A stretch of DNA of 64,000 nucleotides, taken from CAWCDJ01 sp963778675 (lineage in GTDB: Bacteria; Acidobacteriota; Terriglobia; Bryobacterales; Bryobacteraceae). The stretch spans positions 62,001-126,000 of the forward strand of contig CAVZVI010000011.1 in assembly GCA_963778675.1 (NCBI GenBank), given 5' to 3'. Positions 1 to 8,980 of the stretch are shown here, in pieces. The number at the start of each line of letters is the position of its first letter. Position 1 is the stretch's first letter. A program made the position numbers and the translations under genes. The notes beneath the pieces were generated by a model. That model did no database searches, was not told where the DNA came from, and worked only from the letters and a program-made list of their open reading frames with translations.

Positions 1-666
1 CGTGGAGTGGCGGAGGCCGCATTGGGTATTGCCCTGGCGGCCGCGCCGGCTTTCGCGCAGAGCCGCACCATGCAGCAGGGTGTGCACCGCATGGAGATCA
101 CGCTGGAGCGGCTGGAAAGAGGCTCGTGGCACACCATCGACCCGGGGCTGGTACTGGCGCAGGGCGACCGCGTCCGCTTCCGCTTCCACACGAACTTCGA
201 CGGCTACCTCTACGTCACCAACTTCAGCAGCTCGGGGAAGTACGGGCAGTTGTTCCCGCGGGAGGAGACGGGACAGGACAACCACATCACCTCCGGACAG
301 GTATACCAGGTGCCGGAAACCGCAACCTTATTCAAAATCGCCGGACCGCCGGGTTATGAAACCGTGTACTGGCTGGTGAGCCCCACGCGGCTGGCCGCGC
401 CAAGCATCACGCCGACTACCAAGCCGCTGACGCTGATGCCGCGGTGCGACGACGCGATTCTGCGGGCGCGCGGCGACTGCATCGATTCCTCTGCAGGCCC
501 CAAGCTGATTCCGCGCGAAGTGGAACTGCCACAGGATCTCGCCCAGGCGGCGGGAGAGAGCCGCCGCGACCTGCTCTTTATGCGGCAGGAGAACAAAGCG
601 GTGATCTCGTCGCCGGAACCTCTGACCGGCCCGGTGGTTTACGAGTTCCGCCTGGCGCACCGGTGA
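1..666 (+). CDS. DUF4384-type secreted protein, 5' end outside window
   Basis: The reading frame is open to the window edge, so the true start lies upstream; the first in-window start is a GTG at 7. The first visible residues are hydrophobic and end in APAFAQS, which looks like the tail of a signal peptide cleaved after AFA. The mature part has a beta-rich segment (LAQGDRVRFRFHTNFDGYLY, then QLFPREETGQDN) typical of the DUF4384 domain, which is often found beside caspase-like or kinase genes in Acidobacteria and Myxobacteria. No catalytic motif is visible. The stop TGA overlaps the ATG of the next gene by one base (TGATG), so the two are probably translationally coupled. The domain name is from family recall; the function is unknown. 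Confidence 0.75.
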   Translation, partial: RGVAEAALGIALAAAPAFAQSRTMQQGVHRMEITLERLERGSWHTIDPGLVLAQGDRVRFRFHTNFDGYLYVTNFSSSGKYGQLFPREETGQDNHITSGQVYQVPETATLFKIAGPPGYETVYWLVSPTRLAAPSITPTTKPLTLMPRCDDAILRARGDCIDSSAGPKLIPREVELPQDLAQAAGESRRDLLFMRQENKAVISSPEPLTGPVVYEFRLAHR

Positions 667-2732
667 TGGTCATGTGGAAGAGCATTCCGTTTCTGCTGGC
701 ATGCGCCGCGCTGGGCGCTCAACAACAGCAGCCGCCGCAACAGCGCCAGCGCGATCTGAAGCTCGAGAATATCGAGCCCCCCGCCCCTCCCAAGACGCCC
801 TCGATTCCCCGCAGTTACGCCGTGATCGTGGGCATCTCGCATTACAAGAACCTTCCCGACAAACTGCAGCTACAATACTCGGAACGGGACGCGCAATCCA
901 TTTACACGATCCTGATCAGCCCGGAAGGCGGCAACTTCAAGGCGGAGAACGTCCACATTCTGACGGGCCCCAAGGCCACCCTGGCCGGCCTGCGGCGCGA
1001 GATCGATACCTGGCTTCCGGCCGTGGCCAAGCCGGGCGACCGCGTCCTGGTATATTTCGCCGGCCACGGCTTCATGTACCAGGGCAAAGGGTATCTGGCG
1101 CCATACGATATCGACCTCAACCATATCGCCGCTACCGGTTATCCGATGGATGAATTGGGCGAGGTGATCGGCAGCAAGATTCACGCCACGTCCAAAGTGC
1201 TGCTGACCGACGCCTGCCACAGCGGCGCGATTTCGCCCGAAGATTCGGCCAGCCTCAACAAAACGCTCTCCTCGCTCAACACCTCCCTGTTTTCACTGAC
1301 CGCCAGCCGCGACCGTGAGCGGTCGTTCGAGAGCCCGGAACTCGAAGGCGGCCACGGCGTTTTCACTTACTACGTGGTGAAGGGACTGGAAGGCGCCGCG
1401 GACACCAACCACGACGGCATCGTAACCGCGGACGAACTGGCCGAGTATGTTCACGAGCAGGTTCGTGAAGCCACCGGCGCGCAGCAGAACCCGACCTCCG
1501 ACCGCGGCAGCTTCGACCCCAACATGCTGTTGTCGTACGTACCCTCGAACGCCGCGCCTGCCAAGCCGCCGGCGCCTAAATACGGCACCCTGGTTTTCGA
1601 AGCCAACAAGGACGGCGTGGAGGTATTTGTCGACGACAAGTCGGTGGGAGTGATCTCGGCGGGAAAGACGATTACGGTCCCGGGGCTGCAGCCGGGCGAG
1701 CACACCATCAAAGGCGTGAAGATGGGGTACGAGCCGGACGGCCCCCGCCAGGAGACGGTATACCCCGGGCAGGAATCCACAGTCACCATCAAGATCCTGA
1801 TTCCGCGGCGGCGCTCCAAGGCCGCGGTCGATTCGCTCGACGACGGCATCAAGTATTACCTCAAGGGATACCAGCAGAACTACAAGAAAGCAGCCGAGTA
1901 TTTCGAAAAGGCGCTGGCCGCCGACCCGACTTACAGCCAGGCCGCTTACTACCTGGGATTGACTTACAACGCGATGTTTGACGAGACAAAAGCCCAGGAG
2001 TATTTCAAGAAGGCGATCGAGATCGACCCGGATTACCTGGAGGCGCACGCGAATTACGCCGGTATGCTGCTGGATATCGGCGACGTGGATGAAGCCATCC
2101 GGCAGATCAACACCGTGCTGATACGACAGCCGAACCATGCCATGGCCCTGACGATGCTCGCGCAGGCTTACCGCCTGAAGGGACTCTATCCACAGTCCAT
2201 CGAGGCGGCGCGCAAGGCGGTACAGTTGACGCCCAAGAACGCCGAGCCGCACCTGTGGATGGCGGATAGCCTGCGGCTGAGCGGAAAGTATGCCGACGCC
2301 AAGTCCGAATACAGCCAGTACCTGGCACTCAGCGATTTCGATAGCCACCTGGCCGGGCAGTTGAATTACTATGTGCTGGGGTCGCTGTTCGGTTTAGGAA
2401 AAAAGAAGCGCGCCGGAACGCATGACATCTGGAGCGACCTGCGCAGCCTGGCTTACTTCGGGCTGTGCGACTGCGAACGCAAGATGTCGAACTTCGACCT
2501 GGCCATCGGGTATTGCCAGCGGTCCCTGTCGTACGACCCTCAAGATCCCTACGCGCATTTCGCCCTGGGAGTGTCTTACATGCGGAAGGCCAACGAGACG
2601 AACAGCGTGGCCGAACTGGCGCCGGCACTGAAGCATCTGCAGGAAGTGGTGGCCATCAATCCGGACCTGGACGAAGCCCAGTTCGCAAAGAAGAACATCG
2701 CTGCGATCGAGCAGGCACTGCAAGGGAAGTGA
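666..2732 (+). CDS. Caspase-like peptidase (C14) with EF-hand-like, PEGA and TPR regions
   Basis: A 688-residue exported protein: hydrophobic leader (WKSIPFLLACAALGAQ), Pro/Gln-rich linker, then a caspase fold at about residues 48-260 starting YAVIVGISHY. The catalytic dyad is visible as His134 in FAGHGF and Cys184 in TDACHSG. An EF-hand-like loop (DTNHDGIVTADE) follows near 248, then a PEGA-type beta domain (about 305-380) and a C-terminal TPR array (about 400-680). Metacaspase-type enzymes cleave after Arg/Lys and are usually calcium dependent, which the EF-hand-like loop may reflect; this is inference. I chose the ATG at 666 because it overlaps the upstream stop and gives a signal peptide. 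An in-frame ATG at 672 is possible. The frame stays open upstream to 444 but that stretch overlaps the previous gene and resembles nothing. Confidence 0.88.
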   Translation: MVMWKSIPFLLACAALGAQQQQPPQQRQRDLKLENIEPPAPPKTPSIPRSYAVIVGISHYKNLPDKLQLQYSERDAQSIYTILISPEGGNFKAENVHILTGPKATLAGLRREIDTWLPAVAKPGDRVLVYFAGHGFMYQGKGYLAPYDIDLNHIAATGYPMDELGEVIGSKIHATSKVLLTDACHSGAISPEDSASLNKTLSSLNTSLFSLTASRDRERSFESPELEGGHGVFTYYVVKGLEGAADTNHDGIVTADELAEYVHEQVREATGAQQNPTSDRGSFDPNMLLSYVPSNAAPAKPPAPKYGTLVFEANKDGVEVFVDDKSVGVISAGKTITVPGLQPGEHTIKGVKMGYEPDGPRQETVYPGQESTVTIKILIPRRRSKAAVDSLDDGIKYYLKGYQQNYKKAAEYFEKALAADPTYSQAAYYLGLTYNAMFDETKAQEYFKKAIEIDPDYLEAHANYAGMLLDIGDVDEAIRQINTVLIRQPNHAMALTMLAQAYRLKGLYPQSIEAARKAVQLTPKNAEPHLWMADSLRLSGKYADAKSEYSQYLALSDFDSHLAGQLNYYVLGSLFGLGKKKRAGTHDIWSDLRSLAYFGLCDCERKMSNFDLAIGYCQRSLSYDPQDPYAHFALGVSYMRKANETNSVAELAPALKHLQEVVAINPDLDEAQFAKKNIAAIEQALQGK

Positions 2733-3736
2733 CGGCGACCATCAGGACGGCGGCGGATCTCGAGAGCGAGCTATCTCGTCCGAGCGAGGCGGATATCGCC
2801 TGCATGGACCGCCTGGATGGCGACATTCTGATTCTGGGCGCCTCGGGAAAGATGGGCCCTTCGCTCGCCCGGCTTTGCCGCAGGGCCGCGGACGCCGCCG
2901 GCAGGCCGCGGCGCATCGTAGCGGTTTCCCGCAACCCGGTCAGCGTGGACGGCGTGCAGACCATTTCCTGCGACCTGCTGGACCGTGCCGCCGTGGCGCG
3001 GCTCCCCGCGTGTCCGAACGTGTTGTACCTGGCCGGCCGGAAATTCGGCTCCTCGGGAAGCCCGGAGCTGACGTGGGCCATGAACACCATCGTCCCCGCA
3101 ATTGTGGCCGAACATTTCCGGCAGGCGCGCATCGTTGTCTTTTCCACGGGGAACGTGTATCCGTTCCGCAAGCCCGCGAGCGGCGGATCGGTGGAGACCG
3201 ATGCGCCCGGGCCGGTGGGCGAGTACGCGCAGTCCTGCCTGGGCCGCGAGCGGGTGTTCGAATATTACTCCCGCCGGCACGCGCTACGCTGTCTGTTCTT
3301 CCGTTTGAATTACGCGGTGGACCTCCGCTATGGCGTCGTGGTGGATATCGCGCGGCGGGTGTATACGGGCGAGCCGGTGGATCTCACGGTGCCGGCGTTC
3401 AACGCCATCTGGCAGCGGGACGCCAACTCGTACGCATTGCGTTCGCTGGAACATTGCGAGTCGCCGCCGCGCATCCTCAACGTGACCGGCGCGGAGACTC
3501 TCCTGGTGCGCGATACCGCAAACTGGTTCGCGGCGCGGTTCGGACGAACCTGCCGCTTTGCCGGGAACGAGGGGCCGGCGGCACTGCTGAGCGACGCCTC
3601 GGCCTGTCACACGATACTGGGCGCGCCCGAGGTAGGCGCTCGAGAGCTGTTGGAGGGTGTGGCGGCATGGGTGGAAGCGGGAGGCGAATCGCTGGATAAG
3701 CCGACCCACTTCGAAGTCGCGGACGGGAGGTTCTGA
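2729..3736 (+). CDS. NAD(P)-dependent epimerase/dehydratase-like (extended SDR)
   Basis: About 335 residues. The Rossmann motif is GASGKMGPSLA near residue 35, followed by a short-chain dehydrogenase/epimerase layout with FSTGNVYPF as the serine strand and Tyr in EYAQSCLGRE. In the family the Tyr is followed three residues later by the catalytic Lys (YxxxK); here that place is Cys, so ordinary SDR chemistry is doubtful. The GTG start at 2729 overlaps the upstream TGA as GTGA, and the coding frame is followed after 5 bases by the DapA-like gene, so these form one operon. Likely role is sugar-nucleotide or sugar-acid metabolism together with the next two genes; the substrate is unknown. Confidence 0.75.
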   Translation: MTATIRTAADLESELSRPSEADIACMDRLDGDILILGASGKMGPSLARLCRRAADAAGRPRRIVAVSRNPVSVDGVQTISCDLLDRAAVARLPACPNVLYLAGRKFGSSGSPELTWAMNTIVPAIVAEHFRQARIVVFSTGNVYPFRKPASGGSVETDAPGPVGEYAQSCLGRERVFEYYSRRHALRCLFFRLNYAVDLRYGVVVDIARRVYTGEPVDLTVPAFNAIWQRDANSYALRSLEHCESPPRILNVTGAETLLVRDTANWFAARFGRTCRFAGNEGPAALLSDASACHTILGAPEVGARELLEGVAAWVEAGGESLDKPTHFEVADGRF

Positions 3737-3741
3737 GCGGC

Positions 3742-4782
3742 ATGGACGAAGCGGTCCGGCGGACGCTCCGCCAAGGCGCGGTGATTCCGGCGCACCCGCT
3801 GGCGCTGACGGCCGCGCGCAAACTCGACGAACGGCGGCAGGTGGCGCTGACGCGCTACTACTGCGAGGCGGGAGCGGGCGGGATCGCGGTCGGAGTGCAC
3901 ACTACGCAGTTCGCGATCCGCCGCGTAGGGCTTTACGAGGCGGTGCTGCTGTTGGCTTCGCAGACCGCGGCGGAATACGAACGCGCGGCCGGAAAACGGC
4001 TGGTGAAGGTTGCCGGAATCTGCGGCGACACGCGGCAGGCTTTGTGCGAAGCGAGGCTGGCGCGCGCGGCCGGTTACGATCTGGGGCTTCTTAGCCTGGC
4101 GGCCCTGCCGGAAGCCACCGACAGTCAACTGCTGGAGCATTGCCGCGCAATTGCGGAGGAGATTCCGCTGTTCGGCTTTTACCTGCAGCCGTCGGTGGGC
4201 GGCCGTCCGCTTTCTTATGAATTCTGGCGCGGGTTCTGCGCGATCGGGAATGTGGAAGCCGTCAAAGTGGCGCCGTTCGACCGCTACCGGACGCTGGACG
4301 TGATCCGCGGCGCGGCCGGCAGCGGCAGGGCGGACGAGATCGCGCTCTATACCGGCAACGACGACAACATCATTCCCGATCTGCTGACGGAGTTCCGCGT
4401 CGACGGGCGGGCGCTGTGGTTCCGCGGAGGCCTGCTGGGCCAGTGGGCCGTTTGGACGCGTCGCGCCGCCGAGCTGCTGGGGCGCATTCAATCCTGCCGC
4501 GCGGCGGAGGGCGCGGGCGCGGCGGGGATCCTGGCCGAATCGGCGGCCCTGACCGACGCGAATGCGGCGCTGTTCGACGTACGCAACCGCTTTGCGGGAT
4601 GCATCGCCGGGCTTCACGAAATCCTGCGCCGGCAAGGCCTACTCGCCGGCCGCTGGTGCCTCGACCCCGCCGAAGACCTCTCGCCCGGACAACTGGAGGA
4701 GATCGACCGCGTGACGGCCGCATATCCGCAGCTCGCCGACGACGAGTTTGTGAGCAGCCGTCTGGACCGGTGGATGAGCTGA
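3742..4782 (+). CDS. Dihydrodipicolinate synthase/N-acetylneuraminate lyase family aldolase
   Basis: A 346-residue (beta/alpha)8 protein of the DapA superfamily. The Schiff-base Lys is visible in VEAVKVAPFDRYRT (Lys175) and the partner Tyr in LFGFYLQPSVGG (Tyr147), spaced as in the family. Family members cleave or form C-C bonds with pyruvate (NanA, KDG aldolase, DapA). It is longer than DapA (about 290) owing to a C-terminal extension. Its neighbours, an epimerase-like protein and a glucosamine-6-phosphate-deaminase-like protein, point towards catabolism of a sugar acid or amino sugar rather than lysine synthesis. The substrate cannot be read from the sequence. Confidence 0.75.
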   Translation: MDEAVRRTLRQGAVIPAHPLALTAARKLDERRQVALTRYYCEAGAGGIAVGVHTTQFAIRRVGLYEAVLLLASQTAAEYERAAGKRLVKVAGICGDTRQALCEARLARAAGYDLGLLSLAALPEATDSQLLEHCRAIAEEIPLFGFYLQPSVGGRPLSYEFWRGFCAIGNVEAVKVAPFDRYRTLDVIRGAAGSGRADEIALYTGNDDNIIPDLLTEFRVDGRALWFRGGLLGQWAVWTRRAAELLGRIQSCRAAEGAGAAGILAESAALTDANAALFDVRNRFAGCIAGLHEILRRQGLLAGRWCLDPAEDLSPGQLEEIDRVTAAYPQLADDEFVSSRLDRWMS

Positions 4783-4785
4783 CTT

Positions 4786-5544
4786 ATGCTGATTCGTTCT
4801 ACTCAAACGGAAGTCAAAATCTATTCGCACCGCGATGAGGCCGGAGCAGCCGGCGCGGCGGTGGCGGCGGCCGTGATTCGCGAAGAGATTCGCCGCAGAG
4901 GCAAGGCCGCCGTGGTCTTCGCGTCGGCGGTCTCGCAGGACCCGTTTTTGGCGGCCCTGCGCCTCGAGCCCGAGATCGACTGGGGCCGGATCACCGCGTT
5001 CCACATGGACGAATACGCGGGCATGAGCGAGCGGCATCCCGCGTCGTTCCGGCGCTTCCTGCGCGACCGGCTGTTCGACCACGTGCCGGTGGCCGCGTTC
5101 CACGGGCTCAACGCCGGGGCGGCAAACCTCGAAGCGGAGTGCGATCGCTACGCCGCGCTGCTGCGCGAAGCGCAGCCCTGCCTCGTGGTGATGGGGATCG
5201 GCGAGAACGGCCACCTGGCCTTCATCGATCCGCCGCTGTGCCGGTTCGATGAGCCGCGCGATGTCCGGATGGTAGACCTGGATGACGTCTGCCGCATGCA
5301 GCAGGTGCACGACGGGGCGTTCGCCCATATCGGGGAAGTGCCGAAGCAGGCCCTGTCGCTGACCGTGCCGTTCTTTCTGCGAGTGCCGCGCGCGGTCGTG
5401 TTCGTCAACGGCGAGCGGAAAAGCGCGGCCGTGCGCGCGGCTCTCGAGGGGCCGGTGACGGAATCCTGCCCGGCTTCGGCGCTGCGGCGGCATCCCTGGG
5501 CGACCCTGTTTCTCGATCAAGCCGCGGCGTCGCGCTTGGCTTGA
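4786..5544 (+). CDS. Glucosamine-6-phosphate deaminase-like (NagB family) protein
   Basis: 252 residues starting 3 bases after the DapA-like gene. NagB/6-phosphogluconolactonase features are clear: AFHMDEYAGM (Asp75, the deaminase base), MGIGENGHLAFIDPP, and a C-terminal TESCPASALRRHPWATLFLD where NagB binds the product. In NagB the reaction is glucosamine-6-P to fructose-6-P plus ammonia. The N-terminal phosphate-binding loop (GxPTGGTP in NagB) is replaced by ASAVSQDP, so the phosphate site is altered and the substrate may be non-standard. Same operon as the preceding two genes. The opposite-strand PAS gene ends 11 bases downstream. Confidence 0.75.
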   Translation: MLIRSTQTEVKIYSHRDEAGAAGAAVAAAVIREEIRRRGKAAVVFASAVSQDPFLAALRLEPEIDWGRITAFHMDEYAGMSERHPASFRRFLRDRLFDHVPVAAFHGLNAGAANLEAECDRYAALLREAQPCLVVMGIGENGHLAFIDPPLCRFDEPRDVRMVDLDDVCRMQQVHDGAFAHIGEVPKQALSLTVPFFLRVPRAVVFVNGERKSAAVRAALEGPVTESCPASALRRHPWATLFLDQAAASRLA

Positions 5545-5555
5545 CGCGCCGGCGG

Positions 5556-6548
5556 CTATTCGGGCTTGTAATCGGGGTACAGGTGGCGCAGGCAATCGGG
5601 ACACAGCCCGTGGCTGAACTTCGCCTCCGAGTGGGACTCAATGTAGCGCTCTAACTGCTGCCATGCGCCCTCCTCGTTGAAGATTCTCTTGCAGGAAGCA
5701 CAGATCGAGAGAAACCCTCTCAGGAGCTTTACGTCTTCAAGCGCGGCCTGAAGTTGCGCGATCAATCGCTCCCGCTCGATGGCATACGATTTCATGGGAG
5801 TAACGTCGAAATATGCGCCGGTTAGTCCCGCGATGTTCTGGCGCCGGCCGTAGAGGGGTTCGACGGTGAGATCGAAATAGCGCTTCTTGCCCAGAAACGT
5901 GACCTCGATTTCGTCCCGCGTTCCCACCCCGGTCCGAAGTACGGTCCGCTTGACGCCCGAGAGGTGCGCTGCTTCTTTTCGTTCGAAGATCTCCGCGTCC
6001 GTATGACCGACAAACTCCTGGCCCATCCAGGCGGGGATCGATGAATAGATCCAGGTGTATCGCAGTTTCCGGTCCTGATTGAAGACCACCACGGGTGTGT
6101 GCGTCAAAGCCATGCGGAAGTGCTCTTCACTTTCGCGCAGGGCGGACTCCATCTTTCTGCTCTCGGAAATATCGCGGATCGTGAGAATGGCCAGGGTTTT
6201 TCCATCTCCGTTTACAGGGCTGAGACTGATATCGCAGTGGAACTCGGCGCCATCCTTGCGCCTCCCTCGCAGGTCCCGCCCCTGATCCATGGGCCGGACC
6301 GCCGGATGCGCGAAGTAACTCTTGCGAAACTGGCGATGCCGGGAGCGAAACCGCGCGGGCATCAGCATCTCCACCTTCTTTCCCACCAATTCGTGCCGCG
6401 AATAGCCGAAGACCTCTTCGGTCCGGGTGTTGACCAGCCGGATTACGCCATTGGAAGCTGCAACGATCATCGGGTCCGGAGCCACGTCAAGGAGCAGTTG
6501 GAGGTACCGCTCCGGAAGGACCAGCGAACTGAGAGCCGAAGCACTCAC
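5556..6548 (-). CDS. Two-PAS-domain sensor protein with C-terminal CxxC/CPDC motif
   Basis: 330 residues from a GTG start. PAS1 (about 13-130) begins LLLDVAPDPMIVAASNGVI and has the usual FGYSRHELVGK; PAS2 covers about 140-255 and is followed by a short coiled coil. The tail holds CASC (283-286) and CPDC (316-319) within a segment seen at the C-terminus of many PAS and receiver proteins, where it probably binds a metal. There is no histidine kinase, GGDEF or other output domain, so it likely signals by protein contact. It is soluble (no membrane segment) and divergent from the next gene. The ligand is unknown. Confidence 0.75.
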   Translation of the reverse strand: MSASALSSLVLPERYLQLLLDVAPDPMIVAASNGVIRLVNTRTEEVFGYSRHELVGKKVEMLMPARFRSRHRQFRKSYFAHPAVRPMDQGRDLRGRRKDGAEFHCDISLSPVNGDGKTLAILTIRDISESRKMESALRESEEHFRMALTHTPVVVFNQDRKLRYTWIYSSIPAWMGQEFVGHTDAEIFERKEAAHLSGVKRTVLRTGVGTRDEIEVTFLGKKRYFDLTVEPLYGRRQNIAGLTGAYFDVTPMKSYAIERERLIAQLQAALEDVKLLRGFLSICASCKRIFNEEGAWQQLERYIESHSEAKFSHGLCPDCLRHLYPDYKPE

Positions 6549-6688
6549 GTAGGGTAGGATTCTTCTGGGTTTCTCCGGGCTCTTTAATCCCCGGTGAAGC
6601 GGGTGAAGCCGAGCCGATGCTGGACTCGCGCCTTTTTATCGGAGTGTCATCGCGACGTAACTCTCCATGGCAGATAATAATAAGCTCT

Positions 6689-7780
6689 ATGTACGCCGGA
6701 ACGAAGCAGACTGCCTTAATCATCGCCGCCCTTCCATTTCTTCTCTCGCCCGCCCGGGCGGAAGAGAAAGTTGTAGGAGGACCCTACACGGTCAACGTAG
6801 GCCAAAGGACCGCAACCGTGGTGTGGGTTGTCGAGACCGCCCAGGCCTCCATCGGCAAAGCGCCGGGACAGGCGGAAAAAACCAGCCCCGTGCTGCGCTC
6901 GGAGAAGGTCCACTTTGCCGGGCTCCAGCCGGGAACCACGTACTACTACGACACCAACGGGCGCGAAGACGGCAGGGGTTCGTTCCGGACGGCGCCGGCC
7001 GCCAGGGCTGCTACCCCTTTTCAGTTCGTAGTCTTCGGCGATACGCGCACGCGCCACGACGTGCATCGCCGCGTGATTGCGGCGATTCTCAAATATTCGT
7101 CGCCCGACTTCATTCTCCACACCGGTGACCTGGTCGCCGACGGCGGCGATTCGGCGCTATGGCCCGTCTTCTTCGATATCGAGCGCGATCTCCTGCGCAA
7201 GGCGGCCTTCTTCCCTGCCCTCGGCAACCACGAGCGGAACAATGAGCAGTTTTACGATTTCTTCAACGTCACCACGCCCTACTATTCCTTCGATTGGGGC
7301 AATGCCCATTTCATCATCCTGAATAGCGATATCGGGAATGTCTCGACCAGCGAAGTGGCGCGCGAAGCCTTCTGGACCGAGCAGACCCGCTGGCTGGAGG
7401 ACGATCTCAAGAAGAGCCAGTCCGCCGATTTCCGGTTCGTCATCTGCCATCATCCGCCCATCACCGCCGTTTCGCGCCGCCAGGGCGGCAACCCGCAAAT
7501 GACCGCGCTCATCCCCATGTTCGAGAAGTACAAGCTGACCGCGGGATTCTTCGGGCACGACCACAACTACCAGCACTATCTTCAAAACGGCATTCACTAC
7601 TTCATCACCGGCGGCGGCGGCGCGCCGCTTTACGATGTCGATAAGCCGCCGCCGGGCATCACACAGAAGGCGGTAAGTACCGAAAACTTCGTGACCGTGA
7701 AAATAGACGGCAAGAAGGCGCGCGTGGAAGCCTTGCAACTCGACGGTACTCCGATCGAGATCACCGAACTGGGAAACTAG
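6689..7780 (+). CDS. Secreted calcineurin-like metallophosphoesterase (purple acid phosphatase type)
   Basis: 363 residues from ATG 6689, chosen because it yields a signal peptide (IIAALPFLLSPARA, cleaved before EEK); an upstream in-frame ATG at 6617 would only add a non-secretory leader. An N-terminal fibronectin-like domain (GPYTVNVGQRTATVVWV ... LQPGTTYYY) precedes the metallophosphoesterase core. The metal ligands are visible: FGDTR, HTGDLV, LGNHE, CHHPP and GHDHNYQ. Such enzymes hydrolyse phosphomonoesters or diesters outside the cytoplasm. The 140-bp region upstream is shared with the divergent PAS gene. The following gene is convergent with a 6-base gap. Confidence 0.85.
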   Translation: MYAGTKQTALIIAALPFLLSPARAEEKVVGGPYTVNVGQRTATVVWVVETAQASIGKAPGQAEKTSPVLRSEKVHFAGLQPGTTYYYDTNGREDGRGSFRTAPAARAATPFQFVVFGDTRTRHDVHRRVIAAILKYSSPDFILHTGDLVADGGDSALWPVFFDIERDLLRKAAFFPALGNHERNNEQFYDFFNVTTPYYSFDWGNAHFIILNSDIGNVSTSEVAREAFWTEQTRWLEDDLKKSQSADFRFVICHHPPITAVSRRQGGNPQMTALIPMFEKYKLTAGFFGHDHNYQHYLQNGIHYFITGGGGAPLYDVDKPPPGITQKAVSTENFVTVKIDGKKARVEALQLDGTPIEITELGN

Positions 7781-7786
7781 GCGAAG

Positions 7787-8905
7787 TTACTGGATCGAAT
7801 TCAGGTAGGCCGTGAGGTTGGCCACTTCCTGCGCGTTGGCGAAGCGCGGCCATCCCACGCCCGCCTGCTTCATGCGGTTGAGCATCTGCGGACCGTGCAG
7901 CCAGAGAGCCGAAATAATGGCAACCTCCGAATACTTACGCGCCTGTCCCGGAAGCGCCGGGGCTCCGTGACGGCCGGAGATATGGCAATCGGCGCAATGG
8001 CGCTCGTGGAACACCTGCTTGCCGGCCGCCACGTCTCCGCCGGGATACACGAACTGCCGCATCCAGAGAAAGCTCAGCAACTGCCGCATCTCCTCCGGAC
8101 TGAGGGTGGGCGGCGTCTGGGCCATGCGCGGGGCGTGATTCCACATATCCACGGCGATCTCCGTGAGCGTCATGTTGTGCAGGCGGTCTTCCAACGCCAG
8201 TTTCCCCACGTGGCAGTTGGCGCAGCCTTTGACGCGGAAGATGCGCTCACCGCCGGCGCCGCTGGTGTTCGAGAATCTCGATTCGAGCCCCGCCGTTTCG
8301 GGCAGCGAGCGGAGATAGACCAGGATGTCTTCCAATTCGGCGGCAGTCAGCGACTGCCATTCCAGTTTCCGGCGGGCGAACGCCTGCCGCATGTGGAAGC
8401 TGTGGTTCCACATCTGCTGCGCCAGCAGAATCGGGTCGGCGAGCGAATCCCACTTGGTGACCGGCGGCGCTCCCTCGGCGCGTGACTCGGTGATGCCGTG
8501 GCAGACGGCGCACCGCTTCTGCTCGAAGGTCGCCCGCCCCCGCGCCGCATCGCCCGGCTTTTCGAAAAACCGCGCGGAGTAGAAGAAGGCGAACAGGTCG
8601 GCGGCAGCCTGCGGGCTGAGTTGCGGCTTCTCGATGCCCGCTCCTTCCATGGCCGCCCACATTACCGGCGCATGGTTCCACATCGTGCTCGCCAGGTAGG
8701 CCGGGGAGTAGTTGCGCGGGACCGCGCGCCCCAGGTCCACTCCGATTTTGCCGCCCTTGCCGTTGACCGAGTGGCAGTGGACGCATTGCTCCGTTTGGAA
8801 CAGCCTGGCACCCCGGGCGGAATCGCCGGGAATCACGGGAAGCGACGCGCCCGCCAGCGGGACCGCGAACAGAACCACGAAAACAATCGACCTCGAGCAG
8901 TGCAT
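7787..8905 (-). CDS. Tetra-haem c-type cytochrome made of four repeated domains
   Basis: 372 residues with a signal peptide (SIVFVVLFAVPLAGA) and four CxxCH haem sites at about residues 41 (CVHCH), 132 (CAVCH), 228 (CANCH) and 304 (CADCH). Each unit also holds a W-x-H-x3-M motif (MWNHAPVM, MWNHSFHM, MWNHAPRM, LWLHGPQM) about 40 residues after the haem site; its Met is the likely distal ligand. It is therefore a string of four class I cytochrome c units, probably a periplasmic electron carrier. I set the start at the ATG at 8905 because the open frame beyond it is antisense to mutL and the signal peptide begins there. No reductase or oxidase gene sits beside it. Confidence 0.85.
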   Translation of the reverse strand: MHCSRSIVFVVLFAVPLAGASLPVIPGDSARGARLFQTEQCVHCHSVNGKGGKIGVDLGRAVPRNYSPAYLASTMWNHAPVMWAAMEGAGIEKPQLSPQAAADLFAFFYSARFFEKPGDAARGRATFEQKRCAVCHGITESRAEGAPPVTKWDSLADPILLAQQMWNHSFHMRQAFARRKLEWQSLTAAELEDILVYLRSLPETAGLESRFSNTSGAGGERIFRVKGCANCHVGKLALEDRLHNMTLTEIAVDMWNHAPRMAQTPPTLSPEEMRQLLSFLWMRQFVYPGGDVAAGKQVFHERHCADCHISGRHGAPALPGQARKYSEVAIISALWLHGPQMLNRMKQAGVGWPRFANAQEVANLTAYLNSIQ

Positions 8906-8962
8906 CGAAGCGGAAGTATGACAGCACCGCGCGGACCCCGTCAAGTGCCCGGATACGGCTGC

Positions 8963-8968
8963 TATAGT
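8963..8968 (+). promoter_or_regulatory. Candidate -10 element for mutL
   Basis: TATAGT ends 12 bases before the mutL ATG in the 75-bp gap between divergent cytochrome and mutL genes. No convincing -35 is present (GTCAAG at a 17-base spacing is weak). If used, the transcript leader would be only a few bases long. Confidence 0.3.
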
Positions 8969-8980
8969 GAACGTTGACCC

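Noticed and set aside
444..665. N-terminal extension of the caspase gene upstream of 666
   Set aside because: It overlaps the DUF4384 gene in another frame and carries no signal peptide; the start at 666 does.
6631..6643. 13-base match CCTTTTTATCGGA shared with 40086-40098
   Set aside because: A 13-base exact match is expected by chance many times in a 64 kb window, and the two surroundings are otherwise unlike.
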